DNA of 64,000 nucleotides from NCBI GenBank assembly GCA_024235955.1, contig JACKLJ010000001.1, positions 1,163,501 to 1,227,500 on the forward strand, read 5' to 3'. A program made the position numbers and the translations under genes. The stretch is from Burkholderiaceae bacterium (GTDB taxonomy: Bacteria; Pseudomonadota; Gammaproteobacteria; Burkholderiales; Burkholderiaceae_C). Under the pieces are notes generated by a model. That model worked only from the letters and a program-made list of their open reading frames with translations. It made no database searches and had not been told where the DNA came from. Position 1 is the first letter of the stretch, and every line of letters starts with the position of its first letter. Positions 57,945 to 64,000 of this stretch are shown piece by piece.

Positions 57945-58319
57945 TTGACACGCGTTGCCTTGACCATGCAGAACCGTCGCAGCATCAGTCCGCATGCGGG
58001 GCGTTGCCGCAATTTCACGCTGACCACTGTCGTGCATGGGCGTGAGGTGGGTGAACGCACCCAAGTGTCGATCGAAAAGGAACGGACGCTCCACAGCACG
58101 ACGTCAGAGGGCTTGCCGAGCATGCTGGAAGGCGTCGAACTCCTGATCACGGGGGGCGTCGGGCCCGGTCTGGTGCAACGGTTGGCGCGCCACGGCGTGC
58201 AGGTGGCTGTCACCGACGAAGCCGATCCGGACCGCGCGCTGCAGGCGTGGCTGGTGGGAGACCTGCATCCCGAGGCCCCCGGTGCCGAAAGCGATGGCGG
58301 CCGCGGCAACTGCTTCTGA
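57945..58319 (+). CDS. NifX/NifB-like Fe-Mo cluster-binding domain protein
   Basis: The 124-residue protein resembles the FeMo-cofactor-binding domain of NifX/NafY: VALTMQNRRSISPHAGRCRN (His and Cys conserved) at the start and LLITGGVGPGLVQRLARHGV later, ending in GRGNCF with a second Cys. Members bind Fe-S or Fe-Mo precursors. There is no nif gene nearby, so a metal/haem-cluster role linked to the oxidase is more likely. A TTG start at 57945 follows a strong ribosome site (GGAAGGGAAG); ATG 57966 is an alternative. Confidence 0.75.
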   Translation: MTRVALTMQNRRSISPHAGRCRNFTLTTVVHGREVGERTQVSIEKERTLHSTTSEGLPSMLEGVELLITGGVGPGLVQRLARHGVQVAVTDEADPDRALQAWLVGDLHPEAPGAESDGGRGNCF

Positions 58320-58339
58320 AAAACAAGGAGTCGAACACC

Positions 58340-58459
58340 ATGTGGTATTTCACCTGGATTCTGGGCGTGGGGCTGGCCGTGTTGCTGGCGATCCTGAACG
58401 CCATGTGGGGCGAGAATGAACAATCGCGCCTGGATTCGGCCGATGAGGACCATGGCTGA
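58340..58459 (+). CDS. cydX: CydX (YbgT-type) subunit of cytochrome bd
   Basis: The 39-residue single-helix protein MWYFTWILGVGLAVLLAILN continues with an acidic tail. This sequence is the CydX signature; the peptide stabilises haems in the CydAB complex (E. coli). AAGGAG at 58325-58330 precedes ATG 58340. The stop overlaps the start of the ybgE-like gene. Confidence 0.93.
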   Translation: MWYFTWILGVGLAVLLAILNAMWGENEQSRLDSADEDHG

Positions 58460-58745
58460 GTCCGCCGCCATGCAGTCTCGTACCGGGCAAGCCAGGATGC
58501 ACTGGCCTTGCCTGCTGATGGCGCTGGCCATCATGCTGATCGGGTCGTTCTATCCGCCCTTTCTGGTCGGCGCCGAGGGCAGGTCCGATCATCTGGCGGC
58601 GATGCTGCTGTTCTGGGCCATGGCCGCGGGGTTTGTGCGCGGTGTGGGGTTCGTCCCCAGGGGACGCATCTGGCGCGCTGCCTTCTCGGGAACGGCGTGC
58701 GCGGTGGCAGTGACTTTGGCAGCCTGGGTCCGATGGGGCAGCTAG
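58452..58745 (+). CDS. ybgE: YbgE-like cyd operon protein
   Basis: A protein of 91-97 residues with two or three helices (CLLMALAIMLIGSFYPPFLV, LAAMLLFWAMAAGFVRGVGF and a third). The arrangement matches the YbgE family encoded in cyd operons; its role is not known. ATG 58452 overlaps the cydX stop by 8 bp; ATG 58470 is the alternative. The next gene starts 1 bp after its stop. Confidence 0.8.
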   Translation: MAESAAMQSRTGQARMHWPCLLMALAIMLIGSFYPPFLVGAEGRSDHLAAMLLFWAMAAGFVRGVGFVPRGRIWRAAFSGTACAVAVTLAAWVRWGS

Positions 58746-58746
58746 C

Positions 58747-59379
58747 ATGACGCAGACTCCAGGCGATCACCTGTGCTTTCACATGCTGCATGACCAGGAG
58801 CAGCACCGCGTCACCTACCTGCTGGCCGATCTGCAGGCTCGCGAGGCGGTGCTGGTCGATCCGCATGCCTCGGATCTGCCGGTGCTTCGTGCGATGCTCG
58901 ACGAGCACCGTGTCGGTCTGCGCTGGTTGCTGCGCACGCACGAGCACGACGATGTCATGCCCGGCGAGCACAAGGCACTGGCCCGGATGGACGTGCCGAT
59001 CGTTCAGCATAGGGTACCGGCGCCGGCTTCGAGGCTGGATTTTGGCCGCGAAGCCATCCAGGTCATGGCGACGCCTGGCCATACGGACCACTGTCTGAGC
59101 TTCCTGTGGCGCGACCGTTTGTTCTGCGGCGACCTGCTCAGCCTGCAGGGGTGCGGTTGGCGGACCGATCCTCAATGCCCCGAAGCGATGTGGAACAGCG
59201 TGGTGAACAAGGTGTTCAGGCTGCCCTCCGAAACGCTGCTGTTCGCCAGCCATGGCGAACCCGGCCGTATCGTCAGCAGCGTGTACGAGCAGCGGCGCAA
59301 CCACCCGTGGTTCGCCAGCGCTAGCCGAGATCAGTTTCTGGCAGCGGTGCCTTGGGCGGCGTTGCCATCCTTTGCCTGA
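58747..59379 (+). CDS. ETHE1-like metallo-beta-lactamase-fold hydrolase/dioxygenase
   Basis: A 210-residue MBL-fold protein. The metal motif reads THEHDDVMPGEH (H65, H67, D69; Val70 replaces the His of HxHxDH). Further ligands are H111 and H114 in GHTDHCLSF, D129 in FCGDLL and H169 in SHGE. ETHE1 persulfide dioxygenases bind Fe(II) with only one His of the first motif, a second His and an Asp, all of which have counterparts here, so persulfide oxidation is plausible. Placement in a cyd operon next to a sulfide-response island supports it. Not proven. Confidence 0.75.
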   Translation: MTQTPGDHLCFHMLHDQEQHRVTYLLADLQAREAVLVDPHASDLPVLRAMLDEHRVGLRWLLRTHEHDDVMPGEHKALARMDVPIVQHRVPAPASRLDFGREAIQVMATPGHTDHCLSFLWRDRLFCGDLLSLQGCGWRTDPQCPEAMWNSVVNKVFRLPSETLLFASHGEPGRIVSSVYEQRRNHPWFASASRDQFLAAVPWAALPSFA

Positions 59380-59396
59380 ATTTCATGGAGACGCGG

Positions 59397-59804
59397 ATGA
59401 AGACGAGCTATTGCCTGACCGTCGAACTGACCCAGCCCTTCAACCAGGCGTTGCAGACCTTGCGCGACACCCTCATGGCCGAAGGGCTGGGCGTGGTCAG
59501 CGAGGTGGATGTGCAAGCCACGCTGAAAGCCAAGCTCGGCATCGACGGGCCGGCGCAGAAGATGCTTGGCATCTGCAGCCCGCGGCTGGCGCATGCCATG
59601 CTCGAAGCCGAGCCCGATATCGGCGCCATGTTGCCCTGCGGCGGCTTCGCGCGGGAGATCGAGGGCGGCCGGACCCGCGTGGCGCTGCAGGATCCGATGG
59701 TGGTGGCCCAACAGACAGGCAGCAGGGTCGTACGTGCAGCCTGTGAGGAGGCATACCTTTCGCTCAGGCGGGTGGTCGACCGGCTGATTCTGCTTGCCGA
59801 CTGA
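59397..59804 (+). CDS. DUF302 family protein
   Basis: The 135-residue protein contains the DUF302 features: FNQALQTLRDTLMAEGLGVV near the start, then LGICSPRLAHAMLEAEPDIG and the LPCGGFAREIEGGRTRVAL strand region. Cys in GICSP and LPCGG are conserved in many members. The family function is unknown, though its genes often neighbour redox or sulfur genes. GGAG at 59387-59390 selects ATG 59397; ATG 59385 is also in frame. Confidence 0.82.
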   Translation: MKTSYCLTVELTQPFNQALQTLRDTLMAEGLGVVSEVDVQATLKAKLGIDGPAQKMLGICSPRLAHAMLEAEPDIGAMLPCGGFAREIEGGRTRVALQDPMVVAQQTGSRVVRAACEEAYLSLRRVVDRLILLAD

Positions 59805-59878
59805 GGCCGATCAAAGCACCTGTGGAAACCGACTGGGTTCTGGCGGCCGGAGTGCTTGGCGTGCCAGAATCAAACACC

Positions 59879-60607
59879 ATGAAACACGAGGTCAACCTGG
59901 CTGAATCCGCGACGACGCCCCGGGTGCGCATCGAGCGCGACGAGCTCGTCATCCTGAACGAACTCGTGCCGCTCGAGGCACAGAACGTCATCGAACTGGG
60001 CTGCGGCAACGCGCGTCTGGCACGTCAGCTGCTGGAACGCTTTCCGCGCTGCCGGGTCACCGGCCTGGAGGTCGATGCCGTGCAGCACGCCAAAAACCTG
60101 GCGGAGCCTGCGGAGCGTCTCACGTTCGTGGCGGCAGGCGCGCAGGCCATTCCGCTGCCGGATGCGCAGTTCGACCTGGCGCTGATGCTCAAGTCGCTGC
60201 ACCACGTGCCTCTGGAGGCCATGGACACCGCCTTCGCCGAAGTGCACCGCGTGCTGCGCCCGGGCGGCTGGCTGTACGTGTCCGAGCCGGTCTACGCCGG
60301 CGCGCTGAACGAGGTGACCCGCCTGTTCAACGACGAAGGCCCCGTCCGGGCGGCGGCGCAGGCCGCGGTGAATCGCGCGGTGGCGAGCGGCCGCTGGCGG
60401 CGCGAGGCCGACGTGCATTTCGACGTGCCGGTGGCGTACACTGATTTCGCCGACTTCGCGCAGCGCATGTTCACCGTGACCTACGCCGACCGCCAGGTCG
60501 GCGGGGCGCTGCGGGAGCAGGTGCGCGAAGCCTTCGAGCGCCATGCCACGCCGCAGGGGGCGCGTTTCACGCGGCCCATGCACGTCACCTTGCTGCGTTC
60601 GGCCTGA
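59879..60607 (+). CDS. SAM-dependent methyltransferase (type 11)
   Basis: A 242-residue class I methyltransferase with motif I VIELGCGNARLARQLLE, post-I acidic TGLEVDAVQHA, and motif VHRVLRPGGWLYVSEP. Substrate unknown. It is 74 bp after DUF302 in the same direction and 41 bp before DUF2892, so it belongs to the tail of the cyd operon. The ATG at 59879 gives MKHEVNLAESATTPR; no stronger start is seen. Confidence 0.82.
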   Translation: MKHEVNLAESATTPRVRIERDELVILNELVPLEAQNVIELGCGNARLARQLLERFPRCRVTGLEVDAVQHAKNLAEPAERLTFVAAGAQAIPLPDAQFDLALMLKSLHHVPLEAMDTAFAEVHRVLRPGGWLYVSEPVYAGALNEVTRLFNDEGPVRAAAQAAVNRAVASGRWRREADVHFDVPVAYTDFADFAQRMFTVTYADRQVGGALREQVREAFERHATPQGARFTRPMHVTLLRSA

Positions 60608-60648
60608 AAGATTGCAACGGTTCCAACCTGGAAGAGAAAGGAAGCATC

Positions 60649-60849
60649 ATGAAAGTCAACGTCGGCGGCCTGGACCGCATCCTCCGCATCGTGGTCGGCC
60701 TTGTGCTGATCGTGCTGGCGGCCATGGGCAACATCGGCTGGTGGGGCTACATCGGCATCGTGCCGCTGGTCACCGGGCTGTTCCGCATGTGCCCGCTCTA
60801 CAGCCTGATCGGGGTGAACACCTGCCCCATGAACGCGCCCAAGTCCTGA
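60649..60849 (+). CDS. DUF2892 (YgaP-type) small membrane protein
   Basis: The 66-residue protein is a standard DUF2892 member: MKVNVGGLDRILRIVVGLVL, a second helix WGYIGIVPLVTGLF, and the Cys pair in RMCPLYSLIGVNTCPM. A paralogue lies in the RND/SQR operon (50283). Such membrane modules accompany rhodaneses in sulfide handling. AAGGAAG precedes the start and an intrinsic terminator follows 19 bp after the stop, closing the operon. Confidence 0.92.
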   Translation: MKVNVGGLDRILRIVVGLVLIVLAAMGNIGWWGYIGIVPLVTGLFRMCPLYSLIGVNTCPMNAPKS

Positions 60850-60868
60850 TTCAGCATCTTGGCCCAGC

Positions 60869-60896
60869 AAAAAGGGAGCCCGCGGGCTCCCTTTTT
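60869..60896. terminator. Bidirectional terminator after the cyd operon
   Basis: AAAAAGGGAGCCCG and CGGGCTCCCTTTTT are perfect inverted arms, between DUF2892 and the convergent thiolase gene. Confidence 0.93.
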
Positions 60897-60915
60897 GCTG
60901 GCTTGCGCGCCGGCT

Positions 60916-62100
60916 TCACATGCGCTCGAAGACCGCCGCGATGCCCTGGCCGCCGCCGATGCACATGGTGACCAGCGCGTACTTGCCCTGGACGCGCTGC
61001 AGCTCGTAGAGCGCCTTCACCGTGATCAGCGCGCCGGTGGCCCCGATGGGGTGGCCCAGCGAGATGCCCGAGCCGTTGGGGTTGACCTTGGCCGGGTCGG
61101 CTCCCAGACCCTTGGTCACGGCACAGGCCTGGGCGGCGAAGGCCTCGTTGGCCTCGATCACGTCCATCTGGTCGATCTTCATGCCCAGCTTCTTGAGCAG
61201 CGTCTGCGTGGCCGGCACCGGGCCAATGCCCATGGTCTTGGGCTCCACGCCCGCGTGCGCGTAACCCACCAGGCGGGCCAGCGGCCTGGCGCCGCGTGCC
61301 TTGGCGGCACCGGCTTCCATCAGCACCACGGCGGCGGCGGCGTCGTTGATGCCGCTGGCGTTGGCGGCGGTGACGGTGCCGTTCTCCTTCAGGAACACCG
61401 GCTTCATCTTCTGGAAGTCCTCCAGCGTCGCGCCGGTGCGGAAATGCTCATCCTTCTCGAAGGCGACCTCGCCCTTGCGGCTTTTGAGCATCACCGGCAC
61501 GATCTGGTCCTTGAAGCGCCCCTCGGCCCAGGCCTTCTCGGCGCGCTGGTGGCTTTCCAGCGCCAGCGCGTCCTGCGCCTCGCGGCTGATGCCGTGCTCG
61601 GCGGCCACGTTCTCGGCCGTCACGCCCATGTGGATGGTGTGGAAGGGGTCGTGCAGGGCGCCGACCATCATGTCCACCATCTTGGTGTCGCCCATGCGCG
61701 CGCCCCAGCGCGTGGCCAGGCTGGCGTAGGGGGCGCGGCTCATGTTCTCGCAGCCGCCGCCGATGGCGACGTCGTAGTCGCCCAGCAGGATGCCCTGGCT
61801 GGCCGAGACGATGGCCTGCAGGCCCGAGCCGCACAGGCGGTTCACGTTCATGGCCGGCGTTTCCTTGGGGCAGCCGCCGTTCAGGGCCGCCACGCGCGAC
61901 AGGTACATGTCGCGCGGCTCGGTGTTCACCACGTGGCCGAACACCACGTGGCCGACGTCCTTGCCCTCCACGCCGGCGCGCGACAGCGCCTCCTTGACCA
62001 CCAGCGCGCCCAGGTCGACCGGGGGAATGTCCTTCAGGCTGCCGCCAAAGGTACCGATGGCGGTGCGCACACCGCTGCAAACCACGACTTCACGACTCAT
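60916..62100 (-). CDS. Acetyl-CoA C-acetyltransferase (biosynthetic/catabolic thiolase)
   Basis: The 394-residue thiolase condenses two acetyl-CoA to acetoacetyl-CoA or cleaves 3-ketoacyl-CoA. The nucleophilic Cys lies in NVNRLCGSGLQAIVSA, the His in SGISLGHPIGATGA and the second Cys in VTMCIGGGQGIA. The length is typical of PhaA/AtoB. There is no phaB or phaC nearby, so PHB synthesis versus degradation cannot be decided. The start at 62100 begins MSREVVVCSGVRTAIG. It is divergent from the PPK2 gene. Confidence 0.94.
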   Translation of the reverse strand: MSREVVVCSGVRTAIGTFGGSLKDIPPVDLGALVVKEALSRAGVEGKDVGHVVFGHVVNTEPRDMYLSRVAALNGGCPKETPAMNVNRLCGSGLQAIVSASQGILLGDYDVAIGGGCENMSRAPYASLATRWGARMGDTKMVDMMVGALHDPFHTIHMGVTAENVAAEHGISREAQDALALESHQRAEKAWAEGRFKDQIVPVMLKSRKGEVAFEKDEHFRTGATLEDFQKMKPVFLKENGTVTAANASGINDAAAAVVLMEAGAAKARGARPLARLVGYAHAGVEPKTMGIGPVPATQTLLKKLGMKIDQMDVIEANEAFAAQACAVTKGLGADPAKVNPNGSGISLGHPIGATGALITVKALYELQRVQGKYALVTMCIGGGQGIAAVFERM

Positions 62101-62296
62101 GAGGTGTCTCCTTGAGGATGGGGGTGAAACAGGCGGGGAATCCCGGACAGCCTCACAGTATGCCCCTGCCAGCCTGACGGCGGCTGACGGCGGGCTGTTG
62201 CCGGCGCACCGTGGCGTCATGCGATGGTCACGAAAGCGTCACGAAACCGGGCTAAGTTATCCGATTGCCCAGCCAACCATTCTGCGAGCCCAGCCC

Positions 62297-63202
62297 GTGA
62301 GCGAAGACGAAATCAAGCGCCGCCTGCACAGCGACCTGCTGGACGGCTACGACGAAGAGCTCGAGATGGAGCTGGAAGACCGCAACATCGACCAGCTGGC
62401 CGGCCTGCCGACCGATGGCGACGTCTACCGCCAGGCGCGCCAGCGCTACTTCCGCGAGCTGTTCCGGCTGCAGGGCGAGCTGGTCAAGCTGCAGGACTGG
62501 GTGGCCACCACCCGGCGCAAGGTGGTGATCGTTTTCGAGGGGCGCGACGCCGCCGGCAAGGGCGGCGTCATCAAGCGCATCACCCAGCGCCTGAACCCGC
62601 GCGTGTGCCGCGTGGTGGCGCTGCCGGCGCCCAACGACCGCGAGAAGACCCAGTGGTACTTCCAGCGCTACGTGCCGCACCTGCCGGCCGGCGGCGAGAT
62701 CGTGCTGTTCGACCGCAGCTGGTACAACCGCGCCGGCGTGGAGCGCGTGATGGGTTTCTGCAGCGACGGCGAACTGGAGGAGTTCTTCCGCACCGTGCCC
62801 GAGTTCGAGAAGATGCTGGTGCGCTCCGGCATCCAGCTCATCAAGTACTGGTTCTCGATCTCCGACGAGGAGCAGGAGATCCGCTTCCTGGGCCGCATCC
62901 ACGACCCGCTCAAGCAGTGGAAGCTCAGTCCCATGGACCTGGAAAGCCGCCGCCGCTGGGAAGACTACACGCGCGCCAAGGAAGACATGCTGGAGCGCAC
63001 CCACATCCGCGAGGCGCCCTGGTGGGTGGTGCCGGCCGACGACAAGAAGACCGCGCGCCTGAACTGCATCTCGCACCTGCTGGCGCAGATTCCGTACAAC
63101 GAGACCGAGCGGCCCGACGTGGTGCTGCCCCCGCGCGAGCGGCACGAGGACTACGAGCGCCATCCCGTGCCCGCCAGCATGATCGTGCCGCAGGTGTTCT
63201 AG
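62297..63202 (+). CDS. ppk2: Polyphosphate kinase 2
   Basis: PPK2 transfers phosphate between polyphosphate and nucleotides. The 301-residue protein has Walker A VFEGRDAAGKGGVIKRI, Walker B LFDRSWYNRAGVERVMGF and the lid region with basic residues, fitting one-domain PPK2 enzymes of about 300 residues. The substrate class (ADP or GDP versus AMP) cannot be set by eye. GTG 62297 starts at the conserved MSEDEIKRR segment; an in-frame extension upstream lacks similarity. Confidence 0.92.
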   Translation: MSEDEIKRRLHSDLLDGYDEELEMELEDRNIDQLAGLPTDGDVYRQARQRYFRELFRLQGELVKLQDWVATTRRKVVIVFEGRDAAGKGGVIKRITQRLNPRVCRVVALPAPNDREKTQWYFQRYVPHLPAGGEIVLFDRSWYNRAGVERVMGFCSDGELEEFFRTVPEFEKMLVRSGIQLIKYWFSISDEEQEIRFLGRIHDPLKQWKLSPMDLESRRRWEDYTRAKEDMLERTHIREAPWWVVPADDKKTARLNCISHLLAQIPYNETERPDVVLPPRERHEDYERHPVPASMIVPQVF

Positions 63203-63220
63203 CGCGCGGCGGCGCGGGCC

Positions 63221-63290
63221 ATTTTTTGAGCCAAATCGGTCTGTAGACCTTGCGTGGCAGGCGCAGGCAGCTCTTCAAACCATAGCAAAA
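63221..63290 (-). repeat. Dispersed repeat family A, copy 18
   Basis: A reverse copy (CCAAATCGGTCTGTAGACCT, then GGCAGGCGCAGGCAGCTCTT), after the PPK2 gene. Confidence 0.8.
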
Positions 63291-63391
63291 AGTTGCCGGC
63301 CTGACGGATTGGTGCGCCCGCATCAAGCCCGAGTCGGGCAGGGCCGGCCGAGGGTTTTGCCAACCGCCCGGCCGAATCCGGCAAGCTTGCC

Positions 63392-64000
63392 TCAGGCGTC
63401 CCGCACATCCGCCACCGGCTCGGCGCCGAAGTCCGGGCGCGCCAGCCAGGCCAGCACGCGCTGCGCCGCTCCGGCCGGCGAGCTGAGCTGGCCGCCACTT
63501 TTCAGCCGCTCGAAGTTGCCGCGGTCCGGGAAGGCGGCCGCGTCGGCGCCGCGCAGTTGCACCTGCATGTCGGTGTCGATCACGCCCGGCGCCAGCGAGC
63601 ACACCCTGGCGCCGCCCGGCTGGCCGGCCTCGTCCAGCGCCACGCAGCGGGTGAAGTGGTCCATGCCCGCCTTGGCGGCGCAGTAGCCGGCCTGCGAGGC
63701 CATGGCGCGCCGGCCCAGGCCGGACGAAATGTTGAGCACCTTGCGCGGGCCGGTCCAGCCGCGCGTGGCGCCCAGGAAGGCGGCGGTGAGCTGCATCGGC
63801 GCTTCCAGGCCCACGCGCAGCGCGTTGGCCAGGTCGGCCGCGTCGGCGTCGCGCAGCGGGCCGATGGCGGCGATCACGCCGGCGTTGTTGATCAGCGTGG
63901 CGCTGGCGAAGGCGTCCGGCGCGTGCAGGCGCAGCCAGGCCGCCAGGCGCGCGGCGGCCGCGGCGCCGTCGGCCAGATCCATGGGCCATTGGGTCAGCAC
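63392..64000 (-). CDS. Short-chain dehydrogenase (5' truncated at window edge)
   Basis: The open frame continues past the right edge, so the N-terminal TGxxxGxG cofactor motif is outside the window. Visible are NNAGVI, the catalytic Ser in LNISSGLG and the Tyr-x3-Lys motif GYCAAKAG, followed by SLAPGVIDTDMQVQLR. This resembles sepiapterin-reductase-like or 3-oxoacyl-reductase SDRs. The function is not assignable from the fragment. Confidence 0.82.
   Translation of the reverse strand: MLTQWPMDLADGAAAAARLAAWLRLHAPDAFASATLINNAGVIAAIGPLRDADAADLANALRVGLEAPMQLTAAFLGATRGWTGPRKVLNISSGLGRRAMASQAGYCAAKAGMDHFTRCVALDEAGQPGGARVCSLAPGVIDTDMQVQLRGADAAAFPDRGNFERLKSGGQLSSPAGAAQRVLAWLARPDFGAEPVADVRDA

Noticed and set aside
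57945..58319. NifX-like protein as a sign of nitrogen fixation
   Set aside because: There is no nifHDK, nifB or nifEN in the window and the gene sits in a cytochrome bd operon; the domain is also used outside nitrogenase assembly.

Overview
The window is high-GC DNA from a beta-proteobacterium, most likely of the family Comamonadaceae (Burkholderiales). This rests on three things seen here: a red-type (form IC) RuBisCO operon with cbbX, gene pairs typical of that order (nadE next to a PII gene; DUF2868 next to a DUF3482 GTPase), and many dispersed intergenic repeats with the core ATAGCTGCCTGCGCCCGC. The genus cannot be fixed from this sequence. The gene set suggests a facultative autotroph that meets reduced sulfur and low oxygen.

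Layout. 1-4.6 kb: the end of a TetR-like regulator, a TlpA-like thioredoxin, an SDR, an acyl-CoA thioesterase gene split by a MITE-like element, and an aldehyde dehydrogenase. 4.6-15.6 kb: divergent cbbR and the Calvin-cycle operon cbbLSXYFPTZA, with repeats in four of its gaps. 15.6-24 kb: a Mpo1-like membrane protein, a lipoprotein hydrolase, a methyltransferase, an MFS transporter, and a LysR regulator divergent from mmsA and a GMC oxidoreductase. 24-32 kb: an H+-pyrophosphatase with an OmpA-like tail facing a soluble pyrophosphatase, an EamA transporter, the DUF2868-DUF3482 pair, and a small secreted protein. 32.5-35.8 kb (minus strand): an operon of two YeeE/YedE half-transporters, a secreted Cys-rich peptide, a DUF6969 protein and an exported rhodanese. 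35.9-43.9 kb: a GNAT gene carrying in-frame repeats, nadE, a PII gene, an acyl-CoA synthetase, DUF3149, an ECF-type permease, hemerythrin and UspA. 44-53.5 kb: an ArsR regulator divergent from an RND efflux pump operon that also holds two sulfide:quinone-oxidoreductase-like flavoproteins, DUF2892 and an AhpD-like protein. 53.5-60.9 kb: a PAS/sigma-54 activator divergent from a sigma-54 promoter and a long cytochrome bd operon (cydP, cydA, cydB, a NifX-like protein, cydX, ybgE, an ETHE1-like hydrolase, DUF302, a methyltransferase, DUF2892). 61-64 kb: a thiolase, PPK2 and a truncated SDR.

How it fits together. Regulatory sites link separate operons. A 20-bp site of the form ATWTGC-N8-GSAA lies upstream of the YeeE operon, upstream of DUF3149 and between arsR and the RND operon, so the ArsR protein probably controls a sulfide or persulfide response. 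The adjacent cytochrome bd operon, of an oxidase class known to resist sulfide, has a well-formed -24/-12 promoter and upstream dyads. Between 32 and 61 kb the genes read as a sulfur-import, sulfide-oxidation, efflux and sulfide-tolerant-respiration island. The least explained part is the Cys-rich NPCGPxNPCAP peptide with its DUF6969 neighbour.

Repeats are the second theme: a dispersed family (18 copies seen, two inside genes), a family of about 62-63 bp tandem units that start on the stop codon of the preceding gene, a family carried in frame by the GNAT gene, a longer C-rich family, and one MITE. No tRNA, rRNA or CRISPR array was seen.
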